Positions 9,076 through 18,882 of a stretch of 64,000 nt of DNA are shown here, one piece after another; within the stretch, counting starts at the first letter, position 1; each line of letters opens with the position of its first letter. The position numbers and the translations under genes were made by a program. Below the pieces are notes generated by a model, which saw only the letters and a list, made by a program, of their open reading frames with translations, was not told the DNA's origin and searched no databases. Source of the DNA: a bacterium (lineage in GTDB: Bacteria; Oederibacteriota; JAAXVQ01; JAUVAV01); NCBI GenBank assembly GCA_021108215.1, contig JAIORK010000008.1, positions 1 to 64,000 of the forward strand. Reading direction: 5' to 3'.

Positions 9076-10260
9076 ATGCCAAAAAAAAAGATTAAGAAAA
9101 AAGTAGTGGAAAAGAAAGTCAGTCAATCCAAAAGCAGCAAAAAAACGGTTGTAAAAAAGGTTGTCAAAAAAGCGGCTTCAAAACCGGCAGTACAACGCGT
9201 TGTAAAAAATACCAGGGTAGCGATGCCTGAAATTGTGGTGAAAAAACAAGGAGGAGTGAATAAGATGGCGAAGATGTATTTTGAGAAGGATGCTGATTTG
9301 AAAGCATTGAAGGGCAAGACGGTTGCAATTCTCGGCTACGGCAGTCAGGGTCATGCCCATGCTTTGAATTTGAAAGATTCAAAGGTGAATGTTGTGGTCG
9401 GTGAGTTGAAAGATTCCAATGCCTGGAAAGTTGCGGAAAAAAGCGGTTTGAAAGTGATGAGCGCTGATCAGGCTTGTAAGGCCGCCGATATCATGATGAT
9501 TTTAGTACCGGATCCATTGCAAGCCATGGTCTATGAGACTGCGGTGGCACCCAATTTGAAAAAAGGCAACGCCATTGCGTTTGCACATGGTTTTAATATT
9601 CATTACAGTCAAATCGTGCCGCCGACCAATGTTGACGTTTTTATGGTGGCGCCCAAAGGTCCGGGTCATATGGTGCGTCGCGTGTTTACTGAAGGCGGGG
9701 GTGTCCCCGGTTTGGTTGCGGTTGAGCAGAACGCCAGCGGGAATGCCATGCAGATTGCTTTGGCCTATGCCAAAGGCGTGGGGTGTACCCGCGGCGGTGT
9801 CATGGAAACCACCTTCCGGGATGAGACTGAGACCGATCTTTTTGGTGAACAGGTTGTGCTTTGCGGTGGATTGACTGAATTGGTCAAGGCCGGTTATGAG
9901 ACCTTGGTGGATGCCGGTTATCAGCCGGAAAATGCTTATTATGAATGTTTGCATGAACTCAAGTTGATCATCGATCTGATGTATGAAGGTGGTATTGCCG
10001 GGATGCGTTATAGTATTTCTGAAACTGCGAAATACGGCGACATTACCCGGGGCAAGCGAATTATCACAGACGATACCCGCCTGGAGATGAAAAAAATCCT
10101 GAAAGAGATCCAGAGCGGAGAATTTGCCCGTGAGTGGATTTTGGAAAATAAGGCCGGATGCCCGGTTTACAATGCGGTTTTGAAGCAAGAAGCCGAACAC
10201 CCCATTGAAGTGGTCGGTAAAAAATTGCGGAGCATGATGGGGTGGATGTCAAAGAAGTAA
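9076..10260 (+). CDS. ilvC: Ketol-acid reductoisomerase with possible Lys-rich N-terminal extension
   Basis: The class I IlvC core begins [18 protein letters not shown] and shows the Rossmann dinucleotide motif [16 protein letters not shown]. It performs the alkyl migration and NADPH reduction step after acetolactate synthase. Two starts are possible. ATG 9076, 4 bp after ilvN, gives 394 residues with a 63-residue lysine-rich extension ([12 protein letters not shown] and [14 protein letters not shown]). ATG 9265 gives the ordinary 331-residue enzyme and has a near-perfect AAGGAGG ribosome site at 9248-9254. The extension stays open without stops and looks like a nucleic-acid-binding or disordered tail. 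Whether it is translated cannot be settled from sequence. Confidence 0.92.
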   Translation: MPKKKIKKKVVEKKVSQSKSSKKTVVKKVVKKAASKPAVQRVVKNTRVAMPEIVVKKQGGVNKMAKMYFEKDADLKALKGKTVAILGYGSQGHAHALNLKDSKVNVVVGELKDSNAWKVAEKSGLKVMSADQACKAADIMMILVPDPLQAMVYETAVAPNLKKGNAIAFAHGFNIHYSQIVPPTNVDVFMVAPKGPGHMVRRVFTEGGGVPGLVAVEQNASGNAMQIALAYAKGVGCTRGGVMETTFRDETETDLFGEQVVLCGGLTELVKAGYETLVDAGYQPENAYYECLHELKLIIDLMYEGGIAGMRYSISETAKYGDITRGKRIITDDTRLEMKKILKEIQSGEFAREWILENKAGCPVYNAVLKQEAEHPIEVVGKKLRSMMGWMSKK

Positions 10261-11006
10261 AACGCAGACGCGTTTTTAAAAATAAAACCACGGTTGCGAA
10301 GAAAGAAATTGCCCGGCCGTGGCGCCAGTGGGTCCCGTATTTTTTTATGGGTACTGTGTTTGTTCTTGGGTTTTTGGCTTTGATTTTGGTCATTCACAGT
10401 AAACTGGCGCTGGCCGGGCGTATTATTCTGGCGGCGATGGTGTTTGCCGGCGCAGAATATTATTTTCGGAAAATTTCCAACGGCCCCAGCAGCATGGAAG
10501 ATGAATTTTCAACGCTCAGTGATATTTTTTGTTTTGCCATTGTGCCTAGTTTGATGATTTATCAACTGGCATTTCGGGGTTGGGGCGTCTTGGGATTGCT
10601 CGGGCTTTTTCTGGTGATTTTTACCGCCCTGATTAGGCTGTCGCTGTATAAATTGTATAACCCTATTCATGTGAAGCATGGGTTTATCGGCATTCCGGTG
10701 ACGATTACGGCGGCATTCATTGCGTTGGTGGCACAGATTTTTGTTCCGGTGGATATGACGGCATTGAACCGTGTGGCGCTGTTGAGCGCTTTGATTGTAC
10801 TGAATTTTTTGACCGTGAGCACCATCCCCTATCCCAACCCGACGGATCGGCCGGCCATTGTTATTGTGGCAACGATTCTGGTAATGGCGGTATTTTTGCA
10901 ACCGCCGGTTTCGGTCTGGGCGGTCTGGGCATTGCTTTGCGGTGGGACAATTTATATTATACTCGCGCCAATACGGTCGCGGAAAGGAGGTAGGAACCAT
11001 GCCTGA
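10242..11006 (+). CDS. PssA-like CDP-alcohol phosphatidyltransferase homologue, probably inactive
   Basis: This 254-residue multi-spanning membrane protein sits where Geobacter-type operons carry pssA, between ilvC and leuA. The region [23 protein letters not shown] aligns with the PssA motif EYDSLCDLVAFGVAPALLMYQ, and later segments ([21 protein letters not shown]) fit too. However, the first half of the family motif (DxxDGxxAR) is replaced by [10 protein letters not shown], and only the last of the four conserved aspartates appears retained. It may be a pseudo-enzyme or an accessory membrane protein. The start is a GTG at 10242 overlapping ilvC by 19 bp, and the stop overlaps leuA by 8 bp. 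Confidence 0.7.
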   Translation: MDVKEVKRRRVFKNKTTVAKKEIARPWRQWVPYFFMGTVFVLGFLALILVIHSKLALAGRIILAAMVFAGAEYYFRKISNGPSSMEDEFSTLSDIFCFAIVPSLMIYQLAFRGWGVLGLLGLFLVIFTALIRLSLYKLYNPIHVKHGFIGIPVTITAAFIALVAQIFVPVDMTALNRVALLSALIVLNFLTVSTIPYPNPTDRPAIVIVATILVMAVFLQPPVSVWAVWALLCGGTIYIILAPIRSRKGGRNHA

Positions 11007-12564
11007 TGTTGTTAAAATTTTTGATACGACATTACGCGACGGTGAGCAATCGCCGGGAGCCAGTTTGGACGTGAAGCAAAAAGTTGAGGTGGCCAAGGCG
11101 CTGGAAGCCTTGAATGTTGATGTTATTGAGGCAGGGTTTCCCATCTCTTCACCCGGTGATTTCGAGGCGGTGCAGACGATTGCCAAAATAATGAAACAAC
11201 CGGTGGTTGCCGGTCTGGCCCGCTGCAACAAAGCGGATATTGATGCGGCCTGGAAAGCGCTGAAGGGCGCGAAGCATCCGCGTATCCATGTATTTATTTC
11301 TACGTCGGCGCTGCACATGAAATATAAACTGAAAAAAACGCCGCAAGAGGTTTTGAAGATTGCCGTGGAGATGACCCACTATGCACGTTCCTTGTGTAAA
11401 GATGTGGAGTTTTCACCGGAGGATGCCTCCCGAACCGAGATGCCGTTTTTGATCGAGGTTGTCGAGGCGGTGATTCGGGCCGGTGCGACCACGGTTAATA
11501 TTCCGGATACGGTGGGATATACCACACCGGGTGAGTTTGCGCATATTATTGAAGAACTGTATGCCAAGGTTTCCAATATTAATAAGGCAACCATCTCGGT
11601 GCACTGCCATGATGACCTGGGAATGGGAACTGCCAATTCACTGGCCGCGATCCGGGCCGGTGCCCGTCAGGTGGAATGTACCATCAATGGTCTGGGTGAA
11701 CGTGCCGGGAATGCTGCGTTGGAAGAAGTTGCGATGGCCATCAAAACCCGCTCTAAGTATTATGGTGTGAAGACCAACATCCGCACCCGGGAAATTTCCC
11801 GGGCATCTCGCTTGGTGGCATCGGCCACCGGAATTTCCGTGCAGCGGAATAAAGCCATCGTCGGTGCCAATGCGTTTGCCCATGAAGCCGGCATTCATCA
11901 GGACGGCATTATCAAACAGCGCCTGACGTACGAGATCATGGATGCCAAGGATATCGGGTTGAAAGAAAATCAGCTTGTCTTGGGAAAACATTCAGGACGT
12001 CATGCGCTGAGTAAACGGATGAAGGAATTGGGTTTTCCTGCGGAAGGTGCTGAATTGGGTAAAATGTTCGAGAAATTCAAGGAATTGGCGGACAAGAAAA
12101 AAGAAGTTTTTGACGAGGATCTGCTTTCCTTGGTGGATGATAAAACCGGAGCCGCCAAACAGGTGTATGTATTGGAGCATGTACAGGCGACTTCGGGCAG
12201 CAATATGATTCCCACAGCGGCGGTACGCATGACACGGGAGGGTGTACCTCTTTTTGGATCGGCGACCGGTGACGGCCCGGTGGATGCAGTCTATCAAACG
12301 ATTGATGCATTGGTTGGGAAAAAACACAAACTGGTAAGCTATGCGATTCAATCCATTACCGGGGGGACCGATGCACAAGGCGAGGTGACGGTGCAGATGA
12401 GCTCGCAGGGCAGGACGGTTTCCGGCCGCGGTGCGCATACGGATATTATTATTGCTTCCGCCAAAGCCTACATCAATGCAATGAACCGGCTGGCCGGTTT
12501 GGCGCGAACTCAGACAATGAGTCAGACCAAGGGCCGGAAAAAGGTTGTTAAAGCACGTTTGTGA
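10999..12564 (+). CDS. leuA: 2-isopropylmalate synthase
   Basis: LeuA condenses acetyl-CoA with 2-ketoisovalerate, the first committed step to leucine. The TIM-barrel start DTTLRDGEQSPGASL, the metal-binding HCHDDLGMG and the GLGERAGNAALEE block are all present. The C-terminal leucine-sensing domain is intact (SGSNMIPTAAVRM to GRGAHTDIIIASAKAYINA), so feedback inhibition is expected. The length of 521 residues is normal for the long bacterial class. A strong AAAGGAGGT precedes ATG 10999. An upstream in-frame start at 10942 would run through the ribosome site and is rejected. The gene overlaps the PssA-like gene by 8 bp. Confidence 0.96.
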   Translation: MPDVVKIFDTTLRDGEQSPGASLDVKQKVEVAKALEALNVDVIEAGFPISSPGDFEAVQTIAKIMKQPVVAGLARCNKADIDAAWKALKGAKHPRIHVFISTSALHMKYKLKKTPQEVLKIAVEMTHYARSLCKDVEFSPEDASRTEMPFLIEVVEAVIRAGATTVNIPDTVGYTTPGEFAHIIEELYAKVSNINKATISVHCHDDLGMGTANSLAAIRAGARQVECTINGLGERAGNAALEEVAMAIKTRSKYYGVKTNIRTREISRASRLVASATGISVQRNKAIVGANAFAHEAGIHQDGIIKQRLTYEIMDAKDIGLKENQLVLGKHSGRHALSKRMKELGFPAEGAELGKMFEKFKELADKKKEVFDEDLLSLVDDKTGAAKQVYVLEHVQATSGSNMIPTAAVRMTREGVPLFGSATGDGPVDAVYQTIDALVGKKHKLVSYAIQSITGGTDAQGEVTVQMSSQGRTVSGRGAHTDIIIASAKAYINAMNRLAGLARTQTMSQTKGRKKVVKARL

Positions 12565-12589
12565 TTACCTGTTTTCGGTGTTTTATTCG

Positions 12590-12617
12590 GTAGGGGCACG
12601 GCGCGCCGTGCCCCTAC
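12590..12617. repeat. Perfect 28-bp GTAG palindrome (GTAGGGGCACGGC family)
   Basis: The element is GTAGGGGCACGGCG followed by its exact complement, located between leuA and leuC. Confidence 0.9.
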
Positions 12618-12641
12618 GATATACGAGAGGGGTTGTTCTTT

Positions 12642-13940
12642 ATGTCAAGACCAATGACAATTGGTGAAAAAATTCTGGCCCGGGCAGCCGGGTTGAAAAC
12701 AGTAGCGTCGGGGGATATTATTCTGGCCAAGCTGGATTTGTGTATGGGCAATGATATTACCGCGCCGTTGGCCATTCAGGCTTTTTATAAAAACGGTGGA
12801 AAAAAGGTTTTTGACCGGAAAAAAGTTGCGCTGGTCCCGGATCATTTTACCCCGAACAAGGATATCAAATCAGCTGAGCAGGCCAAGATTTTAAGGGAAT
12901 TTGCCCGCGAACAAAAATTACTGTATTACTGGGATCAGGGTACATGCGGGGTTGAACATGCCTTGCTGCCGGAACAAGGTGTGGTGGTTTCCGGCGATTT
13001 GATGATCGGCGCGGATTCGCATACCTGTACCTATGGCGCTTTGGGTTCATTTTCAACCGGTGTTGGATCAACCGATCTGGCAGCCGCCATGTTGATCGGC
13101 AAAGCCTGGTTCAAAGTGCCGCCAACCATCAAGCTGGTTTTTTCCGGTAAGTTGCTCAAGGATGTTACGGCCAAGGATATGATTTTGACGGCCATTGGGC
13201 GTCTGGGTGTGGATGGTGCCACTTACCGGGTTTTGGAAATGAGCGGCTCGGCAATTGAAGCATTGTCAATGGAAGGGCGTTTGACCATGAGCAATATGGC
13301 GATTGAGGCCGGTGCGGTGACCGGACTGATTGTTCCGGATAAAATTACCCGGGACTATGTAAATAAACGGGCGCAGCGTAAACCGCGTTATTATACGTCT
13401 GATCCCAATGCCGAGTATGAACAGATTGAGGTTTTTGATGTTTCTCAAATGACACCGGTGGTTGCCAAACCGTCCCTGCCGTCCAATGTGGTGCCGGTTT
13501 CCAAAGTACGTTCGGTTGTGCTGGACCAGGCGGTCATCGGATCTTGTACCAATGGCCGGATTGAGGATATGCGGGAAGCGGCCAAACTGCTCAAAGGCAG
13601 AAAAGTCAGCCCGCGGGTGCGAACCTTGATTATTCCGGCGACACCTGGAATTTGGCAACAGGCCAATGATGAGGGGTTGTTTGATATTTTTATCAAGGCC
13701 GGATGTATTGTTTCACCGCCGACCTGTGGTCCGTGTCTGGGCGGTCATATGGGGATTCTGGCAAAAGGGGAACGAGCCGTGGCCACGACCAACCGTAATT
13801 TTGTCGGGCGGATGGGACATCCCAAGAGTGAAGTCTATTTGGCCTCTGCCGGTGTGGCGGCAGCATCCGCCATCAAAGGCCGTCTGGCTGCACCTTGGGA
13901 AGTACGCGGCAAGGATTGGCAAAAGGGACAAAAAAAATAA
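12642..13940 (+). CDS. leuC: 3-isopropylmalate dehydratase large subunit
   Basis: LeuC is the aconitase-family catalytic subunit that isomerises 2- to 3-isopropylmalate with LeuD. The [4Fe-4S] ligands are visible as IGSCTNG near residue 301 and PTCGPCLGG near 361-365. Conserved GADSHTCTYGALG and FVGRMGHP blocks are present. The length of 432 residues fits the shorter archaeal/homoaconitase-like type rather than the 466-residue enteric type. GAGAGGGG before ATG 12642 supports this start over TTG 12633. The Fe-S cluster implies cytoplasmic, oxygen-sensitive activity. Confidence 0.95.
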   Translation: MSRPMTIGEKILARAAGLKTVASGDIILAKLDLCMGNDITAPLAIQAFYKNGGKKVFDRKKVALVPDHFTPNKDIKSAEQAKILREFAREQKLLYYWDQGTCGVEHALLPEQGVVVSGDLMIGADSHTCTYGALGSFSTGVGSTDLAAAMLIGKAWFKVPPTIKLVFSGKLLKDVTAKDMILTAIGRLGVDGATYRVLEMSGSAIEALSMEGRLTMSNMAIEAGAVTGLIVPDKITRDYVNKRAQRKPRYYTSDPNAEYEQIEVFDVSQMTPVVAKPSLPSNVVPVSKVRSVVLDQAVIGSCTNGRIEDMREAAKLLKGRKVSPRVRTLIIPATPGIWQQANDEGLFDIFIKAGCIVSPPTCGPCLGGHMGILAKGERAVATTNRNFVGRMGHPKSEVYLASAGVAAASAIKGRLAAPWEVRGKDWQKGQKK

Positions 13941-13946
13941 TTGTTT

Positions 13947-14075
13947 TCACCGCAGAGACGCAGAGTACGCGGAGAAAAGATAGGATAAAAGTAAAAATCA
14001 TATTTTTTTGTTTTTAAGCCTTTAACCCCGGTTTGATTTATGTTTTACTCTGCGTTCTCAGCGCCTCTGCGGTGA
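13947..14075. repeat. ~130-bp palindromic intergenic element, copy 1
   Basis: The ends TCACCGCAGAGACGCAGAG and an imperfect inverted copy (CTCTGCGGTGA) flank an AT-rich core. A closely related copy lies at 15802-15932. It separates leuC from leuD and has no coding capacity, so it looks MITE-like. Confidence 0.75.
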
Positions 14076-14102
14076 GGATTTTAATTCGAGAGGATAATTG
14101 AC

Positions 14103-14609
14103 ATGAAGTTTCGAGGCAAAGCATATAAATTCGGAAAAAATATTAATACCGATGAGATTATTCCGGCCCGCTATTTGAATACCAGTGATGCCAAAGAATT
14201 GGCGGCGCACGTGATGGAAGACGCAGACGCAGACTTTCCTATCAAGGTGAAGCCCGGGGATATCATTGTGGCGGGAAAAAATTTTGGTTGCGGGTCATCA
14301 CGCGAGCATGCGCCTTTGGCAATCAAGACCGCCGGTGTTGCTTGTGTGATGGCTGACAGTTTTGCGCGTATTTTTTACCGCAATGCGTTTAATATCGGGT
14401 TACCGATTTTGGAATGCCCGGCGGCAGCAGCGGCCATTCGTGGCGGCGAAACCCTTTCGATTGATGCCGGGACCGGCCGGATTTCCAATTTGAAAAACAA
14501 AAAAGTTTATCAAGCGAAGCCGATACCCAAATTTATGCAGGAGCTGGTTTCGGCCGGCGGGCTTATGCCCTGGGTTAAACGCCAAATGAAGAAAAAAAAT
14601 GAATTGTAG
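14103..14609 (+). CDS. leuD: 3-isopropylmalate dehydratase small subunit
   Basis: This swivel-domain partner of LeuC has 168 residues, the usual length for the short LeuD type. Signatures are [19 protein letters not shown] at the N-terminus and the substrate-binding loop [15 protein letters not shown]. It is preceded by GAGAGGATAAT upstream of ATG 14103. The last codon and stop (TTG TAG) run straight into a GTAG palindrome: the TAG stop is the second to fourth base of that element. The gene therefore either ended precisely at an insertion or acquired its stop from it. Confidence 0.95.
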   Translation: MKFRGKAYKFGKNINTDEIIPARYLNTSDAKELAAHVMEDADADFPIKVKPGDIIVAGKNFGCGSSREHAPLAIKTAGVACVMADSFARIFYRNAFNIGLPILECPAAAAAIRGGETLSIDAGTGRISNLKNKKVYQAKPIPKFMQELVSAGGLMPWVKRQMKKKNEL

Positions 14610-14675
14610 GGGCACGGCCCCGACCGGATCAGGGGATCGTATGGGACTCCCGTTGGTCGCGCGCCGTGCCCCTAC
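14606..14675. repeat. GTAG palindrome (GTAGGGGCACGG family) with insert
   Basis: Arms GTAGGGGCACGG and complement CCGTGCCCCTAC are separated by about 46 bp. It overlaps the leuD stop codon and precedes leuB. Confidence 0.8.
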
Positions 14676-14708
14676 AGGATTGATGATAAATATTTTAGGA
14701 GGATAATT

Positions 14709-15770
14709 ATGGCAAAGACATATAAAATTGCATTGTTGCCCGGAGATGGTACCGGGCCGGAAGTTTTGGTGGAAGGGAAAAAAGTTTTAGAAGCGGTTGG
14801 AAAAAAATTCGACCTTAAATTTGATTACACTGAATATGATCTGGGCGGCGACCGCTATCTGAAAACCGGAGAGTTGGTTCCGGATTCAGTCCTGGAAGAA
14901 CTGGGTAAGGTCGATAGCATTTATCTGGGCGCCATCGGGCATCCGGATGTCAAACCCGGCCCGCTGGAAGTGGGTATATTGCTCAAAATTCGTTTTCACT
15001 TTGACCAATATGTTAACCTGCGGCCGGTCAAACTTTATCCCAATGTTGAGACGCCATTGAAGGACAAGGGACCCCAAGACATCAATTTTGATATTATCCG
15101 TGAAAATTGCGGGGGTATTTATACCGGCACCGGCGGTGCGGCGCACAAAGGGTCACCGCTGGAATACGCCACTCAGGTTATGACCTACTCACGTGCTGAA
15201 GTAGATCGTTGTTTGCGGTATGCTTTTAAGCGTGCACTGTTGCGTGAAAAAAAGCAGTTGACCCTGGTGCATAAAATGAATGTGTTGACTCATGTAGGGG
15301 ATCTCTGGTTTCGGGCGTTTCATGAAATGGGTGAGAAAGAATTCCCTGAAGTGGCGCGTGATTACAACCATGTGGATGCCTGCACCATGTGGATGGTTAA
15401 AAATCCGGAATGGTATGAAACCATTGTGACCGCCAATCTGTTTGGCGATATCATCACCGATCTCGGTGCGATGATCCAGGGCGGCATGGGGATTGCCGCC
15501 GGCGGCAATGTCAATCCGGAGGGTATTTCCATGTTTGAACCCATTGGCGGTTCTGCACCCAAATATACCGGTCAGAAGAAAATCAATCCCATGGCCGCCA
15601 TTGCATCCGGTGCTTTGATGCTGGAGCATCTGGGTGAGGCGGAGGCGGCTCAGGCGATGGAAGGCGCGATTGTCAAGGCCTTGGAATCCGGAAAACTTAA
15701 AAGTATGGCCGCCGGGCGCATGGGCATGAATACTCAGGAAGTCGGGGATTTCATCGCCGGGTTGGTATAA
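14709..15770 (+). CDS. leuB: 3-isopropylmalate dehydrogenase
   Basis: LeuB oxidatively decarboxylates 3-isopropylmalate with NAD to 2-ketoisocaproate. The family is clear from [15 protein letters not shown] at the N-terminus, [13 protein letters not shown], the catalytic VHKMNVLTH region and the metal-binding block [17 protein letters not shown]. It has 353 residues, a normal length. AGGAGG precedes ATG 14709. It completes the leucine branch encoded just upstream. Confidence 0.95.
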   Translation: MAKTYKIALLPGDGTGPEVLVEGKKVLEAVGKKFDLKFDYTEYDLGGDRYLKTGELVPDSVLEELGKVDSIYLGAIGHPDVKPGPLEVGILLKIRFHFDQYVNLRPVKLYPNVETPLKDKGPQDINFDIIRENCGGIYTGTGGAAHKGSPLEYATQVMTYSRAEVDRCLRYAFKRALLREKKQLTLVHKMNVLTHVGDLWFRAFHEMGEKEFPEVARDYNHVDACTMWMVKNPEWYETIVTANLFGDIITDLGAMIQGGMGIAAGGNVNPEGISMFEPIGGSAPKYTGQKKINPMAAIASGALMLEHLGEAEAAQAMEGAIVKALESGKLKSMAAGRMGMNTQEVGDFIAGLV

Positions 15771-15801
15771 AAGAGTATTCACCGTATACCCAAAAGACGG
15801 G

Positions 15802-15932
15802 CACCGCAGAGACGCAGAGTACGCAGAGAAAAGATAGGATAAAAGCTATAGTTTGTTTTTATCTTTGCTTTTACGTCTTTAATCCTGATTTGACTTGTGT
15901 TTTACTCTGCGCTTTCAGCGTCTCTGCGGTGA
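15802..15932. repeat. ~130-bp palindromic intergenic element, copy 2
   Basis: GCACCGCAGAGACGCAGAG at the left end is mirrored by CTCTGCGGTGA at the right end. Ends and inner flanks closely match the 13947 copy, while the core differs. It lies between leuB and asd. Confidence 0.75.
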
Positions 15933-15957
15933 AAGAATGATATTGAAGGGGTGGGAA

Positions 15958-16983
15958 ATGAGTAAGGAATATCGTGTAGGTGTGATGGGTGCCACCGGTG
16001 CGGTCGGGGCAGTCATGCTGGATATTTTGGCCAAGCGCAATTTTCCGATTAGCGAGCTCCGGCCTTTGGCATCGCACCGTTCGGCAGGTAAGAAAATCAA
16101 CTTTCAGGGCGACGATGTCACTGTGGTGGAGATGAAGGAAGATTCTTTCGCAGGGTTGGATTTTGTGTTGGCCTCGGCCGGTGGATTGGTTTCAAAGCAA
16201 TTTGCGCCGCATGTCAAAGCCGCCGGTGCGGTTATGGTGGACAACACCAGTGCTTTTCGGATGGATCCCGATGTTCCTCTGGTGATTCCAGAGGTCAATC
16301 CGGAAGATGCTTTTTTGCATCAGGGCTTGATCGCCAATCCCAATTGCACGACCATCATCATGTTGGTGGCGCTAAAACCGCTGCACGATGCCGCCCGGAT
16401 TAAGCGTATTGTGTGCAGCTCCTATCAGGCGGTTTCCGGCAGCGGAGTCGCGGCGATGCGGGAACTTGAACAACAGACCAAACAGTATGCGGCAGGTGAA
16501 GCGATCACGCATGAGGCTTATCCGCATCAGATTGCCTTCAATGTGCTGCCGCATGTAGATACATTTCAGGATAACGGCTATACGCGTGAGGAAATGAAAA
16601 TGCTCAACGAGACCCGTAAAATGCTGCATGATGACAGCATTCAAATTTCCACGACCTGCGTACGTGTTCCGGTATTCACCTCGCATTCCGAAAGCCTTCA
16701 GATTGAAACGGAGAAGAAACTGACCGCAGCGCAAGCCAGGGAATTGTTGGCCAAAGCGCCGGGTGTACAGGTCAAGGATGATCCCGCCAGTTTGATTTAT
16801 CCCATGCCTTTGGATACCTCGGGACAGGATGATGTTTTTGTGGGGAGGATTCGCGAAGACATTTCCCACCCCAATGGTTTGGCACTATGGGTGGCCGGTG
16901 ATCAATTGCGCAAAGGTGCAGCGACCAACACAGTCCAGATAGCGGAATTGCTGATTAAGGGAAAGGCAAAAGTCAAAGCGTAA
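15958..16983 (+). CDS. asd: Aspartate-semialdehyde dehydrogenase
   Basis: Asd reduces aspartyl phosphate to aspartate semialdehyde, the branch point to threonine (and so isoleucine), methionine, lysine and diaminopimelate. The NADP-binding MGATGAVGAVML and the catalytic Cys130 in NPNCTT are visible, with SSYQAVSGSGVAAM after it. The length of 341 residues is normal. ATG 15958 follows GAAGGGGTGG. The 21 extra codons to an upstream start at 15895 lie inside a palindromic repeat and are rejected. It is the last gene before a strong terminator. Confidence 0.95.
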   Translation: MSKEYRVGVMGATGAVGAVMLDILAKRNFPISELRPLASHRSAGKKINFQGDDVTVVEMKEDSFAGLDFVLASAGGLVSKQFAPHVKAAGAVMVDNTSAFRMDPDVPLVIPEVNPEDAFLHQGLIANPNCTTIIMLVALKPLHDAARIKRIVCSSYQAVSGSGVAAMRELEQQTKQYAAGEAITHEAYPHQIAFNVLPHVDTFQDNGYTREEMKMLNETRKMLHDDSIQISTTCVRVPVFTSHSESLQIETEKKLTAAQARELLAKAPGVQVKDDPASLIYPMPLDTSGQDDVFVGRIREDISHPNGLALWVAGDQLRKGAATNTVQIAELLIKGKAKVKA

Positions 16984-17000
16984 ACAAAAAATGTAGTCAC

Positions 17001-17034
17001 GGGGGCAGGTGATTAGTCACCTGCCCCCTTTTTT
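17001..17034 (+). terminator. Strong rho-independent terminator ending the ilv-leu-asd operon
   Basis: A 12-bp perfect stem (GGGGGCAGGTGA with its complement, four-base loop) is followed by TTTTTT. Confidence 0.9.
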
Positions 17035-17125
17035 ATTGTTAATAAATATTAAGTATGGGAGATTGATTTGAATTCATTTGTGTTAAGAATGATGCTTGGT
17101 GGAGTGCATAAGAGGAGGTAACTTA

Positions 17126-18817
17126 ATGGGAAATTCTGAAGATGAAAAACAAGCTAGGGACGAAGAAGTGCGTAGGCGAATAAAAATATTTATGAAAAAT
17201 TTTGAAGAAGGAAATATTCAAATTGATGCGAGTATTTTTCCGAAAATTGAAGAGAGTCTGCTGAAGATTAGAGTTGATACTAATGGGGAAATCGATCTCG
17301 CAACTGTTGACGGTAGAGTTAGAGTTATGGCGTTAGCAATAACTGCAATGCAGGATAGACAGGATATGAAAAAATCAATGTCTTTAGCAGAGATACAAAA
17401 TTTATACTTTGAAATTATCGAGAAAAATTTCTGTCATTTTTATGAGGTGATGATAAAAAAAGGGTTGAATCCACACAGTGTTGGAATGTCGTTGATACAA
17501 CAGCAAGATAGTGTTGAGGAGATCATGCGTGGTATGGATGGGTTCCTTGAAATGATAAATGAGTTTTGGGATCAGACTGGAGAAATAGCTCAGGCGCATG
17601 TTGAGGATATGAGCAATAGTAAACTTAAAGGTATATTTGGGGGCGATTTATTTCCAGATCAAAGTAGTAATATTGCATCCAAGTGTGGGATATATATTGA
17701 TACGATTGTACTACCTGATCCGTTTTTAAGATCTCACCTGATTTTTAGTACTTCATCTAGAGAAGACAAAGTATATTATCTTGTGAAACATGCGATGAAT
17801 ATACTGCAATATAAGAAAATGGCTTGTTTGGAGATTGAACAGCCCATTGTTGTAGTTTTGCCTGATTTTACTGTTTTGCGTGAAGATGAAATGAAATTTG
17901 TGCAAAAAATAAGTGAAGCAGATTCTTTAAATCATGCAAATAAAGTGTTTGGTAGAAAATTCAACTCGTCTGCTGAGTTGATGGAATATGCAAAAAAGTT
18001 GGGAACTATAGATGCAGTAATTGGCGCTATAAAAGATGAAACTCGGGTTTTATTTGATGCGGAATGGGATGTTGACATTAGAGGTCAAATTGAAGGGGCT
18101 ATGGATGGTCGTGAAGCGAAACTTTTGGGAACTAGACATCCCGGAATATTAGTTGCTGCGCAATCGATTGGTAGGATGACAGTGAGTAATGAATTGATGA
18201 TTAAAGCTAGTCAACTGAAGGGGACTCCTATAATAGATGCTCCAACATCATGGAAATATTTTGTGTGGAAAATGGAATATGATTCAAATGGAGTTGAGCA
18301 AAAAACGGGACTGAAAGATCTTCATGTCGTCCGTGGGCTGCAAGGATTGGGAGATAACCAAATGGAATGGTTGGGGAATGTTCCGCCTGATGCTTTAATC
18401 GAAATGAGAAAACAAGGGGCGATAGATGAAATAAGAAATACATTGACTGAAGGTATTGGTGAAATCGTTAGGATCAATCCAGCTAGTTTTAATAAGAGCC
18501 GCGATAAAATACTTGAAAATATAATAGTTGCATTTGCAGATCACAAGCAAAAGATCAGAGAATTGCGCGAAAAAAAGTGGAAGTTTGCAGGGAAAGATAT
18601 AGGGTCCTGGTTTGTTACCGGATCGATGGCGGTTACAGCGGCATGCACTGGAATGCCGGTGTGGGGAATTGCTGCGTTTATTGCTAATCAGGTTATGGAT
18701 GCGCCGAAGTTGAAAGATATTCCAAAATCGTTTAAAAAACTTGTTGAAGAAGATGAGAAAAATAAACGATCACCAGTAGGTATGTTGTTTGATGTAAGCA
18801 AACAAGAAAAGAAGTAG
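17126..18817 (+). CDS. Hypothetical protein, AT-rich, unknown function
   Basis: I do not recognise this 563-residue protein. It is acidic and helical at the N-terminus (EDEKQARDEEVRRRIK). The middle has mixed alpha/beta segments such as CLEIEQPIVVVLPDFTVL and RHPGILVAAQSIG. Near the C-terminus is one hydrophobic stretch at about residues 505-535 (VTGSMAVTAACTGMPVWG), ahead of a lysine-rich tail. No catalytic motif is obvious. Base composition is visibly more AT-rich than the flanking operon and truA, which suggests horizontal acquisition. AGGAGG seven bases before ATG 17126 fixes the start and excludes the upstream one at 17096. It stands alone after a terminator. Confidence 0.75.
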   Translation: MGNSEDEKQARDEEVRRRIKIFMKNFEEGNIQIDASIFPKIEESLLKIRVDTNGEIDLATVDGRVRVMALAITAMQDRQDMKKSMSLAEIQNLYFEIIEKNFCHFYEVMIKKGLNPHSVGMSLIQQQDSVEEIMRGMDGFLEMINEFWDQTGEIAQAHVEDMSNSKLKGIFGGDLFPDQSSNIASKCGIYIDTIVLPDPFLRSHLIFSTSSREDKVYYLVKHAMNILQYKKMACLEIEQPIVVVLPDFTVLREDEMKFVQKISEADSLNHANKVFGRKFNSSAELMEYAKKLGTIDAVIGAIKDETRVLFDAEWDVDIRGQIEGAMDGREAKLLGTRHPGILVAAQSIGRMTVSNELMIKASQLKGTPIIDAPTSWKYFVWKMEYDSNGVEQKTGLKDLHVVRGLQGLGDNQMEWLGNVPPDALIEMRKQGAIDEIRNTLTEGIGEIVRINPASFNKSRDKILENIIVAFADHKQKIRELREKKWKFAGKDIGSWFVTGSMAVTAACTGMPVWGIAAFIANQVMDAPKLKDIPKSFKKLVEEDEKNKRSPVGMLFDVSKQEKK

Positions 18818-18882
18818 TTTTTTAATAAAAATATATAATACTATTCTAAACAAGTGTATGTTGATCTTCAAGTGAGGAAACC

